Positions 7,834 to 14,832 of a stretch of DNA of 46,879 bases are shown in pieces. The position numbers were made by a program, and so were the translations under genes. The notes under the pieces are model-generated. The model was not told where the DNA came from. It searched no databases and saw only the letters and a list, made by a program, of their open reading frames with translations. Every line of letters begins with the position of its first letter. Position 1 is the stretch's first letter. The DNA is from an uncultured Ruminococcus sp. (GTDB lineage: Bacteria > Bacillota_A > Clostridia > Oscillospirales > Acutalibacteraceae): NCBI GenBank assembly GCA_902798605.1, contig CADBXH010000071.1, positions 1 through 46,879 of the forward strand, written 5' to 3'.

Positions 7834-8507
7834 CGGTCGCTCTCCCTGTCGATTATTTTGTAATTCCCCGAGCTGTCAAGCGTCATAATAAACACATCGG
7901 AAACAGTCTTATTATTCTCTTTTAGAATATTAACCACATCCGACTCGTTTTTGCCGCAAAGGTTCAGCGCCGGGGACAACAGCTCTCCGTCGCTGATAAC
8001 AACAGTCTCGAGCTTGTTGTCCTCCGCCTGCAAGCCGAGCTGTTCAAGGTTCGGCGTTCGTTTGTCGGGCTTTTCAAGAACGCTGACCGTGCCGTTTGTC
8101 TCAACGATGCAGTACTGCACGTCGTCGAGGTCAAATATATCCTGCTGCCTGAGCTGCGCGAACAGGTCTTCCGTGGTCAGCCTCAGCCTGCGCATTTCGT
8201 TTTGCATTATTTTTCCGTCGTTTATCACCACGACCGGGCTGCCGCATACAAGCTTGCGGATAGTCCGGCTTTTCATCATTATCACACTGGTCGCGATCTC
8301 GAGCGACACCAGCACCAGCACGGGGATGACCCCGCTCAAAAGCGGCTGGGATGTGTTTTGCATCGGCAGTGACGCGATATCCGACACGACGAGCGTGACC
8401 ACGAGCTCGCTCGGCTGCATATCGCTGATCTGCCGCTTGCCCATAAGGCGGATCGCAAGGATAATAAATACATACAATACCAGCGTGCGGAGTATTGAAA
8501 TCAGCAT
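7830..8507 (-). CDS. DUF421 family membrane protein (YetF/YrbG type)
   Basis: A 225-residue protein with three N-terminal membrane helices (about 1-80), including the characteristic RLMGKRQISDMQPSELV motif, then the soluble DUF421 domain with GSPVVVINDGKIM and LRQQDIFDLDDVQYCIVETNG. Some DUF421 proteins are spore inner-membrane proteins linked to heat resistance (for example 2Duf in Bacillus), which suits the divergent gerA operon next door. AGGTGAT gives a good ribosome site. An in-frame copy of the AATTCT-type palindrome at 7914-7928 encodes NILKENN near the C-terminus. Confidence 0.88.
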   Translation of the reverse strand: MLISILRTLVLYVFIILAIRLMGKRQISDMQPSELVVTLVVSDIASLPMQNTSQPLLSGVIPVLVLVSLEIATSVIMMKSRTIRKLVCGSPVVVINDGKIMQNEMRRLRLTTEDLFAQLRQQDIFDLDDVQYCIVETNGTVSVLEKPDKRTPNLEQLGLQAEDNKLETVVISDGELLSPALNLCGKNESDVVNILKENNKTVSDVFIMTLDSSGNYKIIDRESDR

Positions 8508-8601
8508 AAAATCACCTGATTTAGTTTTATCCTGTTTTATGTTTATATTCCGTTTTTGTATAAATTTTGTGTTGTTGTAAAATCTAAATAATAGTTTTAT
8601 C

Positions 8602-8680
8602 GTAGGGGCGGATCCGCGTGTCCGTCCGAATAAAACCGGACGTTTGTGGTAAACGGGTGGACACGCGGGTCCGCCCCTAC
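8602..8680. repeat. GTAGGGGCGGA inverted-repeat element in the DUF421-gerA divergent region
   Basis: Arms 8602-8623 and 8659-8680 pair over 22 bp with one G-T wobble. The loop contains two further small hairpins (GTCCG/CGGAC and CGTTT/AAACG), so the RNA or single strand would fold as a three-way junction. The GTAGGGG-GN-ACCCGTGTG core recurs at 35153, 35236 and 43346. It occupies nearly half of the 193-bp gap that must also hold both promoters; I see no clear sigma-G or sigma-A boxes. Confidence 0.85.
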
Positions 8681-8700
8681 ATTGTTTTCTTAGTGATCAT

Positions 8701-10164
8701 ATGTATAATTCTTTAACAGAAATATTATCTGAATTAAAAACGGACTTTTCGGATTCCGCCGACCTGACTATCCGCAATATAACTCTTGAATCCGTTCAAA
8801 ACATCAAGGCGGCAATCGTGACTATCGAGGGAATGGTCGACAAGGAGCAGCTCTCGCAGTCGGTGATAAATCCGCTGGTGGCGTATGACTTTGCGCTGAT
8901 GAACGGGGCAGAGGCGGCAGAAAGGATCCTCAGCTCGGTAATGGGCTCCTCCGACGTGGTCGTGTTCTACACAAAGCGGGAGCTTATCGGCTTTATCACC
9001 TCGGGCTTTGCCGTTTTGATAATCGACGGCGCAAAGCAGATGTTCGCCGTAGGCGTTCAGGGTTATTCATTTCGCGGGGTCTCCGAGCCCGAAAGCGAAG
9101 TTGTGCAAAGAGGCTCGCGCGAGGGCTTTACCGAGCCGCTGAGGGTGAATATGTCGCTCATCCGCCGACGGATGAAAAACCCCGACCTCGTCTTTGAACA
9201 GGCGGTGGTCGGCAGGGAGTCGCAGACCCAGCTGATGATATGCTACCTGCAAAGCAGAGTGTCGGACAAGCTGCTTAAAAAGCTCAAAAAGCGGCTTGAA
9301 AGCTGCGACCTTGACTCGGTCCTCGCCTCGGGCTATCTGTCGGAATACTTGGAGGACAAGCGCACGAGCCGCCTCTTTTCGGGGGTCGGTATATCCGAAC
9401 GCCCCGACACGGTATGCGGCAAGCTCAGCGAGGGCAGGATAGCGATAATCGTTGACGGCACGCCCGCGGTCATAATCGTGCCGAGGCTGTTCGTTGAGGA
9501 GTTCCAAGGCGTTGACGATTACTCAAACCGCACCTACTACGCGGCGTTTATCCGCCTGACAAAGTACCTGTCGTTTTTTATCGCGGTGTTTTTGCCGGGA
9601 CTCTATGTCGCGCTGGCGCAGTTCCACCCAGAGTATTTTCCCACGACTATCCTGATAAAGACCTCGGAATCCCTCGCCCAAACGCCCCTGCCCGTGATGT
9701 TCGAGACCCTCGCGATAACCTTTATCTACGAGATTATGAAGGAGGCGGGACTGCGCATACCGAAATCGCTCGGCCACGCGGTCAGCATAGTCGGCGCGCT
9801 GGTGATAGGCGAGAGCGCGGTAAACGCCGGTATAATCAGCTCGTCAACGCTTATGGTCGTAGCTACGGCGGCGATATGCAGCTACGTCACCTCGCCGCTT
9901 TATCCGCCCATCTCAATGCTCAGGTTCATCTTTATAATCGTCGGCGGGCTTTGCGGACTGTGGGGGATTGTCCTCGCCACCGCGGTGATGATAATCAGTA
10001 TGTGCTCAAAGACCTCGCTCGGCGTGCCGTATATGTCGTCGCTCGCGCCGTTTTCGCTGAGGACGATGCGCGATGTGTTCGTCCGCGCGGACTGGAAGAC
10101 CCTGTCAAAGCACATCATCAGAGTTCAAAAATTCAAGGAAACGGAGGAAAGCAGCGGTGAATAA
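8701..10164 (+). CDS. gerA: GerA-type spore germination receptor, A subunit
   Basis: A 487-residue protein with a soluble N-terminal region (about 1-280), then several membrane helices. Family hallmarks are FLPGLYVALAQFHPEYFPT, PLPVMFETLAITFIYEIMKEAG and RIPKSLGHAVSIVGALVIGESAVNAGIIS. In spores this subunit forms an oligomeric nutrient-gated channel in the inner membrane together with the B and C subunits encoded next. The length is normal. The ATG lacks a strong ribosome site (AGTGAT only). A near copy of the dispersed palindrome (8707-8723) encodes NSLTEI at the N-terminus. The germinant cannot be predicted. Expression in the forespore under sigma-G is expected from the family, not shown by the sequence. 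Confidence 0.93.
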   Translation: MYNSLTEILSELKTDFSDSADLTIRNITLESVQNIKAAIVTIEGMVDKEQLSQSVINPLVAYDFALMNGAEAAERILSSVMGSSDVVVFYTKRELIGFITSGFAVLIIDGAKQMFAVGVQGYSFRGVSEPESEVVQRGSREGFTEPLRVNMSLIRRRMKNPDLVFEQAVVGRESQTQLMICYLQSRVSDKLLKKLKKRLESCDLDSVLASGYLSEYLEDKRTSRLFSGVGISERPDTVCGKLSEGRIAIIVDGTPAVIIVPRLFVEEFQGVDDYSNRTYYAAFIRLTKYLSFFIAVFLPGLYVALAQFHPEYFPTTILIKTSESLAQTPLPVMFETLAITFIYEIMKEAGLRIPKSLGHAVSIVGALVIGESAVNAGIISSSTLMVVATAAICSYVTSPLYPPISMLRFIFIIVGGLCGLWGIVLATAVMIISMCSKTSLGVPYMSSLAPFSLRTMRDVFVRADWKTLSKHIIRVQKFKETEESSGE

Positions 10165-11215
10165 ACAGAGGTTTTCTTCAAAGCGTTTTTTGCTGACGCT
10201 TATGCTCTGCGCGTGCTCGGTAATTCTTTTACAGAATTATAATTTAACTCAAGGCTCCTCGTTCAGCTTTGAACTGCTCTGCCTGATCTGCGGATTATCG
10301 GTCTGCTTTCTTCTGCTTTTGCCGTCGATCATCATCAAGCGGCGGACGAATCTTGATTTTATTACCGTAGCCGGCACCGCCGCGCCGAAGCTCAAAATTC
10401 CCTTAGCGGTCTTTTATTCGCTCTATTTTGTTTTTACCGCGGAGTACTTTTTGCTGCCGTACACCGATATGTTCCGCAAAAAATACTACGCTCAGGTCAC
10501 GCCCTGCGTCATCGCGCTGCTGTTGCTCATCACCTGTGTATACTCAGCGCTCAAGGGCGTCAATGTTATAACTCGGTTCGGGATATTCCTGTTCGCTTTT
10601 GCGCTTGTTACGAATATTTTGATGTTCGGCGGCAGCATAAGCTCGCTCGATTTCAGCCTCTACGGCTTTGAATTCAGCGGGAGCAAATCCGACTTTTTCC
10701 AAAACACGGTATACTTTATCACGCCGGCTTTCATCGCGGTTTTGTACGCCTGCCTGTCGGGAGCGACAAAGAATTTCAGGCTGAGACAGGCGGTTTTCGC
10801 GCTGATTTTTACGGGGGTAAAGTACGCCTTGATACTCTTTTTTATTTGGTTTTCGCTCGGCGATTACGCGCATACGCAGGAGTATCAGACCTTTATGCTG
10901 TCGCGGGTCGCGCACTTCGGCAGCTTCGGCGGGATTGAGAGCTTTTACCTCGCGCTCGCCACTATGTCGGTTTTTATGATAATTTCGCTGATACTCTGCG
11001 CCGTGACCAAAAGCGTAAAAAAGGAATCGGATAAAAAAACCGTTATCCTCTTCGCTCTTATACTGTTCTCCGCGCACATCTGCGGAACTTATCTTAATTC
11101 TGTAAAAGAAATATTTACGAACACGACCATATTTGTGATCCTGACGGCGGCCGCGTCTCTGCTGCCGATTTGCTGTGTGTTTATTGGGAGGAAGTCAAAT
11201 GCGCGCAAAGCTTAG
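10157..11215 (+). CDS. gerB: GerB-type spore germination receptor, B subunit (APC-like transporter fold)
   Basis: A 352-residue, ten-helix membrane protein of the GerAB/GerKB family, the germinant-binding subunit in known receptors. GTG 10157 is chosen as start: GGAGGA (10143-10148) lies 8 bases upstream and the gene overlaps the A subunit stop by 8 bases, a usual ger arrangement; the frame is open further upstream but that part lies inside gerA. Hydrophobic helices run throughout, with a FFIWFSLGDYA segment in the second half. Two copies of the dispersed AATTCT palindrome fall in frame here (10222-10238, perfect, encoding LLQNYN; 11096-11112, near-perfect, encoding NSVKEI). Confidence 0.87.
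   Translation: MNKQRFSSKRFLLTLMLCACSVILLQNYNLTQGSSFSFELLCLICGLSVCFLLLLPSIIIKRRTNLDFITVAGTAAPKLKIPLAVFYSLYFVFTAEYFLLPYTDMFRKKYYAQVTPCVIALLLLITCVYSALKGVNVITRFGIFLFAFALVTNILMFGGSISSLDFSLYGFEFSGSKSDFFQNTVYFITPAFIAVLYACLSGATKNFRLRQAVFALIFTGVKYALILFFIWFSLGDYAHTQEYQTFMLSRVAHFGSFGGIESFYLALATMSVFMIISLILCAVTKSVKKESDKKTVILFALILFSAHICGTYLNSVKEIFTNTTIFVILTAAASLLPICCVFIGRKSNARKA
10222..10238. repeat. Perfect AATTCT-N5-AGAATT palindrome inside gerB
   Basis: AATTCT-TTTAC-AGAATT lies within the coding frame of the first or second membrane region. It is strikingly AT-rich compared with its GC-rich surroundings. Confidence 0.8.
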
Positions 11216-11804
11216 CATATTATTACTATGCCTTATTCTGCCGGTGTTTTCGGGCTGCCAAAGCTCGCGGAAGATCGAGACCGCTTCTATCATAGAAAAC
11301 GTGAGCATTAGCGAGGATAACGGACAGATATACTACACCTTTTATGTGCTCTCGAGCGGCGACAAGCCAAAGGGCATACGGATACCGTCCGATTCGTTCA
11401 AGTCCGCCTGCTTGCTCGCAGAAAAGGAGTATATCCCTAACCTTTCGCTCTCAAAGCTCGAGCTCTTGATGATAGAGGACAGCGTGCTCGAATACACCCT
11501 TAAAAACGATATTGAATATATATCCGCTCAGCCGTTCTTTTCGCCCGTCGCGTACGTCACCCTCTGCGACAAAAAAACCATAGAAAAGTTTGACGAAAAC
11601 AACGCTGAGCAGGACTTGATAGAGGAGCAGCTAATTCTGTTAAAGAATAATAATCCCGAGGTATGCATTGATTATCTAAGCGTTTTCAATCACTTTGCGT
11701 CAGATAGAATAAGCGACTTTACCGTGGGTTATGTCACCTGTGAGCACGAACTGAAAATAAGTGAGCGAAAAATCATTAAAAATAATGTAAAAAAATTCGT
11801 TTAA
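11199..11804 (+). CDS. gerC: GerC-type spore germination lipoprotein, short form
   Basis: A 201-residue lipoprotein. The signal peptide ends in LPVFSGC with Cys20 as lipidation site. ATG 11199 is preceded by GGGAGGAAG and overlaps gerB by 17 bases. The rest matches only the N-terminal domain of Ger(x)C proteins (SISEDNGQIYYTFYV, then a helix-strand domain). Typical GerAC/GerKC proteins have about 370-400 residues and three domains; the C-terminal domains are missing and no sequence resembling them follows before the hprK promoter. It could be a natural minimal form or a truncated subunit. A near copy of the dispersed palindrome (11633-11649) encodes ILLKNNN. Confidence 0.78.
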   Translation: MRAKLSILLLCLILPVFSGCQSSRKIETASIIENVSISEDNGQIYYTFYVLSSGDKPKGIRIPSDSFKSACLLAEKEYIPNLSLSKLELLMIEDSVLEYTLKNDIEYISAQPFFSPVAYVTLCDKKTIEKFDENNAEQDLIEEQLILLKNNNPEVCIDYLSVFNHFASDRISDFTVGYVTCEHELKISERKIIKNNVKKFV

Positions 11805-11807
11805 GTC

Positions 11808-11844
11808 TTTATTTCAAGCCGATTTTGTAGTATAATACTATAAT
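11808..11844 (+). promoter_or_regulatory. Candidate promoter region for hprK, with inverted repeat over the -10
   Basis: TTTATT (11808-11813), 17 bp, TATAAT (11831-11836), with a second TATAAT at 11839-11844. TAGTAT-A-ATACTA (11829-11841) is a perfect small inverted repeat over the first -10. The -35 is poor. Transcription from here would start just upstream of the structured leader at 11866. Confidence 0.45.
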
Positions 11845-11865
11845 GTATAAGAATATCTAAATAAA

Positions 11866-11941
11866 CGATTCCAAAACGCAATGCTCTGCTGTTGTTTTCT
11901 GTCGAGAACAAAAGGCAGGTTATAGCAGAACTTAGGAAACG
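11866..11941 (+). promoter_or_regulatory. Structured leader element, copy A (before hprK)
   Basis: Three stems can be drawn. P1: CGATTCC (11866-11872) with GGAAACG (11935-11941), one A-A mismatch. P2: TCTGCT (11885-11890) with AGCAGA (11924-11929). P3: CTGTC (11899-11903) with GGCAG (11914-11918), loop beginning GAGA. The same architecture and much of the sequence recur before the flippase gene (30125-30206). In P2 a C-G pair here replaces a T-A pair there, a compensatory change. The element ends 22 bases before the hprK ATG, so it could act on translation or be processed. I cannot match it to a riboswitch class I know. A mobile structured repeat is the alternative. Confidence 0.6.
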
Positions 11942-11963
11942 ACTAAAAAATGGTGGTGGCAAT

Positions 11964-12932
11964 ATGTCTGAATTTTCAGTACCGTTATCTCAAATCGTTG
12001 AAAAGCTCGGCTTGAAAAAGGTCTATGTCGCGGAAAACTACGAGGAGACAAAAATCTCGACCGTAGAGATAAACCGACCGGGTCTTGAACTTACGGGCTA
12101 CTTTGAGTTCTTTGACAACAAGCGTATCCAGGTGCTCGGCAACACCGAGTTTGCCTATCTCGGACGCTTCGGCTCGGAGGCTCAGCGGATGGTAATAGAA
12201 TCTATCTTCAGCTTCGGACCTCCCGCGGTCATCATCTGCCGCGAGATCGAGCCATCCAATGTGATTTTGGAGAGCGCAAAGCTGCACAAGGTTTCTATCT
12301 TTGCCACCGATGAAAACACATCGGATTTGACCGCCCAGCTCGTACAATACCTAAACCGTGAGCTCGCTCCGCGAATCACGCGCCACGGCGTGCTCGTAGA
12401 GGTATACGGCGAAGGTTGTCTTTTGACGGGCGACAGCGGCGTAGGTAAAAGCGAGACCGCTATCGAGCTCATCAAGCGCGGACACCGCCTTGTCGCGGAC
12501 GACGCGGTAGAGATACTCAGAACAAGCGCCAACACGCTGATCGGGCAATCGCCGCAGAACATACGCCACTTTATCGAGCTCAGGGGCATAGGCATAATCA
12601 ACGCCCGCCAGCTGTTCGGTATGGGCGCGGTCAAGATGAGCGAGAAGATCGATATGTTCGTTAACCTTGAGCTGTGGGACAACACCAAGGTCTACGACCG
12701 AATGGGGCTTGAAAACCAGTATATGGATATTTTGGGCGTAGAAGTCCCCGCGCTCACCATCCCCGTAAAGCCCGGCCGTAACCTGGCGGTCATCATCGAG
12801 GTTGCGGCTATGAACAACCGCCAAAAGAAGATGGGCTACAACGCCGCAAAGGACTTGCTCGTCAGCCTCGGAATGGATATGGCGGCAGTGCCCGAATCTC
12901 AGGAGAAGATTATTGTAGGCAAGTGGGAGTAG
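11964..12932 (+). CDS. hprK: HPr kinase/phosphorylase
   Basis: A 322-residue bifunctional enzyme that phosphorylates Ser46 of HPr with ATP or pyrophosphate and reverses it with phosphate, controlling carbon catabolite repression and sugar uptake in Firmicutes. P-loop GDSGVGKS at 156-163; the family signature ELRGIGIINARQLFG follows; the N-terminal half is the usual Hpr_kinase_N domain. ATG 11964 is used because GGTGGTGG lies just upstream and it gives the family's usual length; the frame is open further upstream but there overlaps the structured leader. In many Clostridia hprK precedes murB and rapZ, as here. Confidence 0.96.
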   Translation: MSEFSVPLSQIVEKLGLKKVYVAENYEETKISTVEINRPGLELTGYFEFFDNKRIQVLGNTEFAYLGRFGSEAQRMVIESIFSFGPPAVIICREIEPSNVILESAKLHKVSIFATDENTSDLTAQLVQYLNRELAPRITRHGVLVEVYGEGCLLTGDSGVGKSETAIELIKRGHRLVADDAVEILRTSANTLIGQSPQNIRHFIELRGIGIINARQLFGMGAVKMSEKIDMFVNLELWDNTKVYDRMGLENQYMDILGVEVPALTIPVKPGRNLAVIIEVAAMNNRQKKMGYNAAKDLLVSLGMDMAAVPESQEKIIVGKWE

Positions 12933-12941
12933 AGAGCTAAA

Positions 12942-13044
12942 TTGCCGCTTTGCGGCAGTGAAATTTGGCTTCGCCAAGTGAAATTCGCTTCGCGAGTGAA
13001 ATTGCCGCTTTGCGGCAGTGAAATTTGCCTTCGGCAAGTGGAAT
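12942..13044. repeat. Tandem array of five small hairpins separated by GTGAAAT
   Basis: Five stem-loops follow each other: TGCCGC/GCGGCA (12943-12957), TTGGC/GCCAA (12965-12977), TCGC/GCGA (12985-12995), TGCCGC/GCGGCA again (13003-13017) and TTGCC/GGCAA (13025-13037). Each has a TTT or TTC loop and is followed by GTGAAAT or a one-base variant. A single unit of the same design is at 43274-43290. The array fills almost the entire hprK-murB gap, ending just before the murB ribosome site. It lacks a T tract, so it is not an ordinary terminator. Confidence 0.88.
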
Positions 13045-13059
13045 AATTAGGAGAAATTT

Positions 13060-13905
13060 ATGGATAGAACAGATATTATATATAATCTCGCGCAGGTATT
13101 AAACTGCGAGGCTCTTAAAGATGAGCCGATGAACAAGCACACATCATTCAAGATAGGCGGCAACGCGGATACATACGTCAAGGTCGATTCGCTCAGTACC
13201 CTCGGCACTATAATCAGGGAGTGCGTCGATTCCGACATAGATTACCTCATCCTCGGCAACGGCAGCAACGTGCTCGTCAGCGACGAGGGATACAGGGGAG
13301 TCATTATCAGGCTCGACGGCGAGTTCCGCAAGATCTCGCTTATTGATGAAACTACGGTTTACTGCGGAGCCGGCGCGTCACTCGCGACCCTTTGCAAGTT
13401 CGCGCTCAATAACGGACTCAGCGGACTTGAATTCGCGTGGGGCATCCCCGGCACGGTAGGCGGCGCGGTATTTATGAACGCCGGCGCTTATGACGGAGAG
13501 ATGAAAAACGACCTGCAAATGGGCTACCGCACAAGCGTTTACCGCAGCAACAAATGCATCATCACGGGCGTTACGCTAAAGCTTAAAAAGGCAGACCCCG
13601 AAGCTATCCGCGCCAAGATGGACGACTTTATGAACCGCCGCAGCACCAAGCAGCCGCTCGAATTCCCGAGCGCGGGCAGCGTGTTCAAGCGCCCCGAGGG
13701 AGCCTACGCCGGCGCGCTGATAGAGCAGTGCGGACTAAAGGGCAAATGCCACGGCGGCGCTCAGGTCAGCGACAAGCACGCGGGCTTTATCATCAACAAA
13801 GACAACGCCACCGCAAACGACGTTAAATCGCTCATCCGCGAGGTTCAGACCAAGGTTTTTGACGAAACGGGCTACGACCTCGAATGTGAGCTTATTATAT
13901 TATAA
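13060..13905 (+). CDS. murB: UDP-N-acetylenolpyruvoylglucosamine reductase
   Basis: A 281-residue FAD-dependent, NADPH-using cytoplasmic enzyme that makes UDP-MurNAc, the second committed step of peptidoglycan precursor synthesis. Motifs: NKHTSFKIGGNADTYV at the start, LGNGSNVLVSDEGYRG (FAD binding), GLEFAWGIPGTVGGAVFMNAGAY, and PSAGSVFKRP with the catalytic serine of type II MurB enzymes. Length and motifs fit the Gram-positive type. TAGGAGAAATTT precedes the ATG. Many clostridial genomes place it between hprK and rapZ. Confidence 0.96.
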   Translation: MDRTDIIYNLAQVLNCEALKDEPMNKHTSFKIGGNADTYVKVDSLSTLGTIIRECVDSDIDYLILGNGSNVLVSDEGYRGVIIRLDGEFRKISLIDETTVYCGAGASLATLCKFALNNGLSGLEFAWGIPGTVGGAVFMNAGAYDGEMKNDLQMGYRTSVYRSNKCIITGVTLKLKKADPEAIRAKMDDFMNRRSTKQPLEFPSAGSVFKRPEGAYAGALIEQCGLKGKCHGGAQVSDKHAGFIINKDNATANDVKSLIREVQTKVFDETGYDLECELIIL

Positions 13906-13933
13906 TTCTTTTATAGAATTCTTTGTTAGAATT
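13904..13933. repeat. Two overlapping copies of the AATTCT-N5-AGAATT palindrome
   Basis: Perfect copies at 13904-13920 and 13917-13933 share four bases and span the murB stop codon and most of the murB-rapZ gap. The same double arrangement occurs before recJ (22720-22749). Confidence 0.85.
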
Positions 13934-13944
13934 AAGAGGCTGTT

Positions 13945-14817
13945 ATGGAGTTTATTATTATTTCGGGACTATCGGGCGCGGGCAAAACCTCAGCCCTCCA
14001 CGTGCTCGAGGATATCGGCTACTACTGCGTAGACAATATCCCTGCGTCGCTGCTTCCGACGCTGTACACGCTCTGCCTTGAATCGGGCAACGAAACCATG
14101 AAGCGTGCGGCGGTCGTTGTCGATGTTCGCGGTAACGATAATTACGAGCAGATGAACGCCCGTATCGAGGATTTCAAAAACACGCACGACGGCGTAAAGA
14201 TCCTTTTTATCGACGCAAGGTCGGACATCGTCATAATGCGCTACAAGGAGACAAGGCGCAAGCATCCGCTGTCGGAACGTCTGCGCGACGGCACCGTTAC
14301 CGAGGCGGTGGAGTTTGAAAAGGCTCTGCTCACCCCGATAAAGCGTATAGCCGATTTTCACATCAACACCACATATATGTCAAACAAGCAGCTTCGCGAG
14401 CGCGTACTCAGCCTGTTTATGGAGGACGCCACAAAGAGCCTTACGCTCACCTTTATGTCCTTCGGCTTCAAGTTCGGAATACCGCTCGAGGCGGATATAG
14501 TCATTGACGTCCGCTGCCTGCCCAACCCGTTCTACATCCCCGAGCTAAAGGAGCTGACGGGGCTCGACAAGCAGGTGCGCAACTACGTTTTGTGCAGCAC
14601 GGACACCCAGCAGTTCATCAAGCACACGCTCGATTTGCTCGATTTCTCGGTGCCGCTCTACCACAAAGAGGGCAAGAGCGAGCTCGTTGTCGGCATCGGC
14701 TGCACGGGCGGCAAGCACCGCAGCGTTACTGTTGCCATGCAGCTTCAGGAGCATTTTCAAAGTCAGGGCTACAAGAGCGTAGTCCAGCACCGCGATATTG
14801 AAAAGAAAGTTAATTGA
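13945..14817 (+). CDS. rapZ: RNase adapter / nucleotide-binding protein RapZ (YvcJ)
   Basis: A 290-residue P-loop protein. N-terminal Walker A GLSGAGKTSALHVLED (about 8-23) with the YYCVDNIP motif after it; C-terminal domain with GIGCTGGKHRSVTVAMQL, the UDP-GlcNAc/RNA-binding domain hallmark. In E. coli RapZ delivers a small RNA to RNase E to tune amino-sugar synthesis; in Gram-positives the orthologue YvcJ binds nucleotides and sits, as here, upstream of whiA. The role in this organism is inferred only by orthology. GAGGCTGTT gives a modest ribosome site. Confidence 0.95.
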   Translation: MEFIIISGLSGAGKTSALHVLEDIGYYCVDNIPASLLPTLYTLCLESGNETMKRAAVVVDVRGNDNYEQMNARIEDFKNTHDGVKILFIDARSDIVIMRYKETRRKHPLSERLRDGTVTEAVEFEKALLTPIKRIADFHINTTYMSNKQLRERVLSLFMEDATKSLTLTFMSFGFKFGIPLEADIVIDVRCLPNPFYIPELKELTGLDKQVRNYVLCSTDTQQFIKHTLDLLDFSVPLYHKEGKSELVVGIGCTGGKHRSVTVAMQLQEHFQSQGYKSVVQHRDIEKKVN

Positions 14818-14832
14818 TCCAAGGAGGACAAA

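Noticed and set aside
11866..11941. Known riboswitch such as a c-di-GMP, c-di-AMP, guanidine or THF type
   Set aside because: I compared the conserved blocks from memory with these classes and found no match in core sequence or stem order.
12942..13044. CRISPR array
   Set aside because: The hairpin array has spaced short repeats, but units are only about 20 bp, the variable parts are themselves palindromic, and no cas genes are present.
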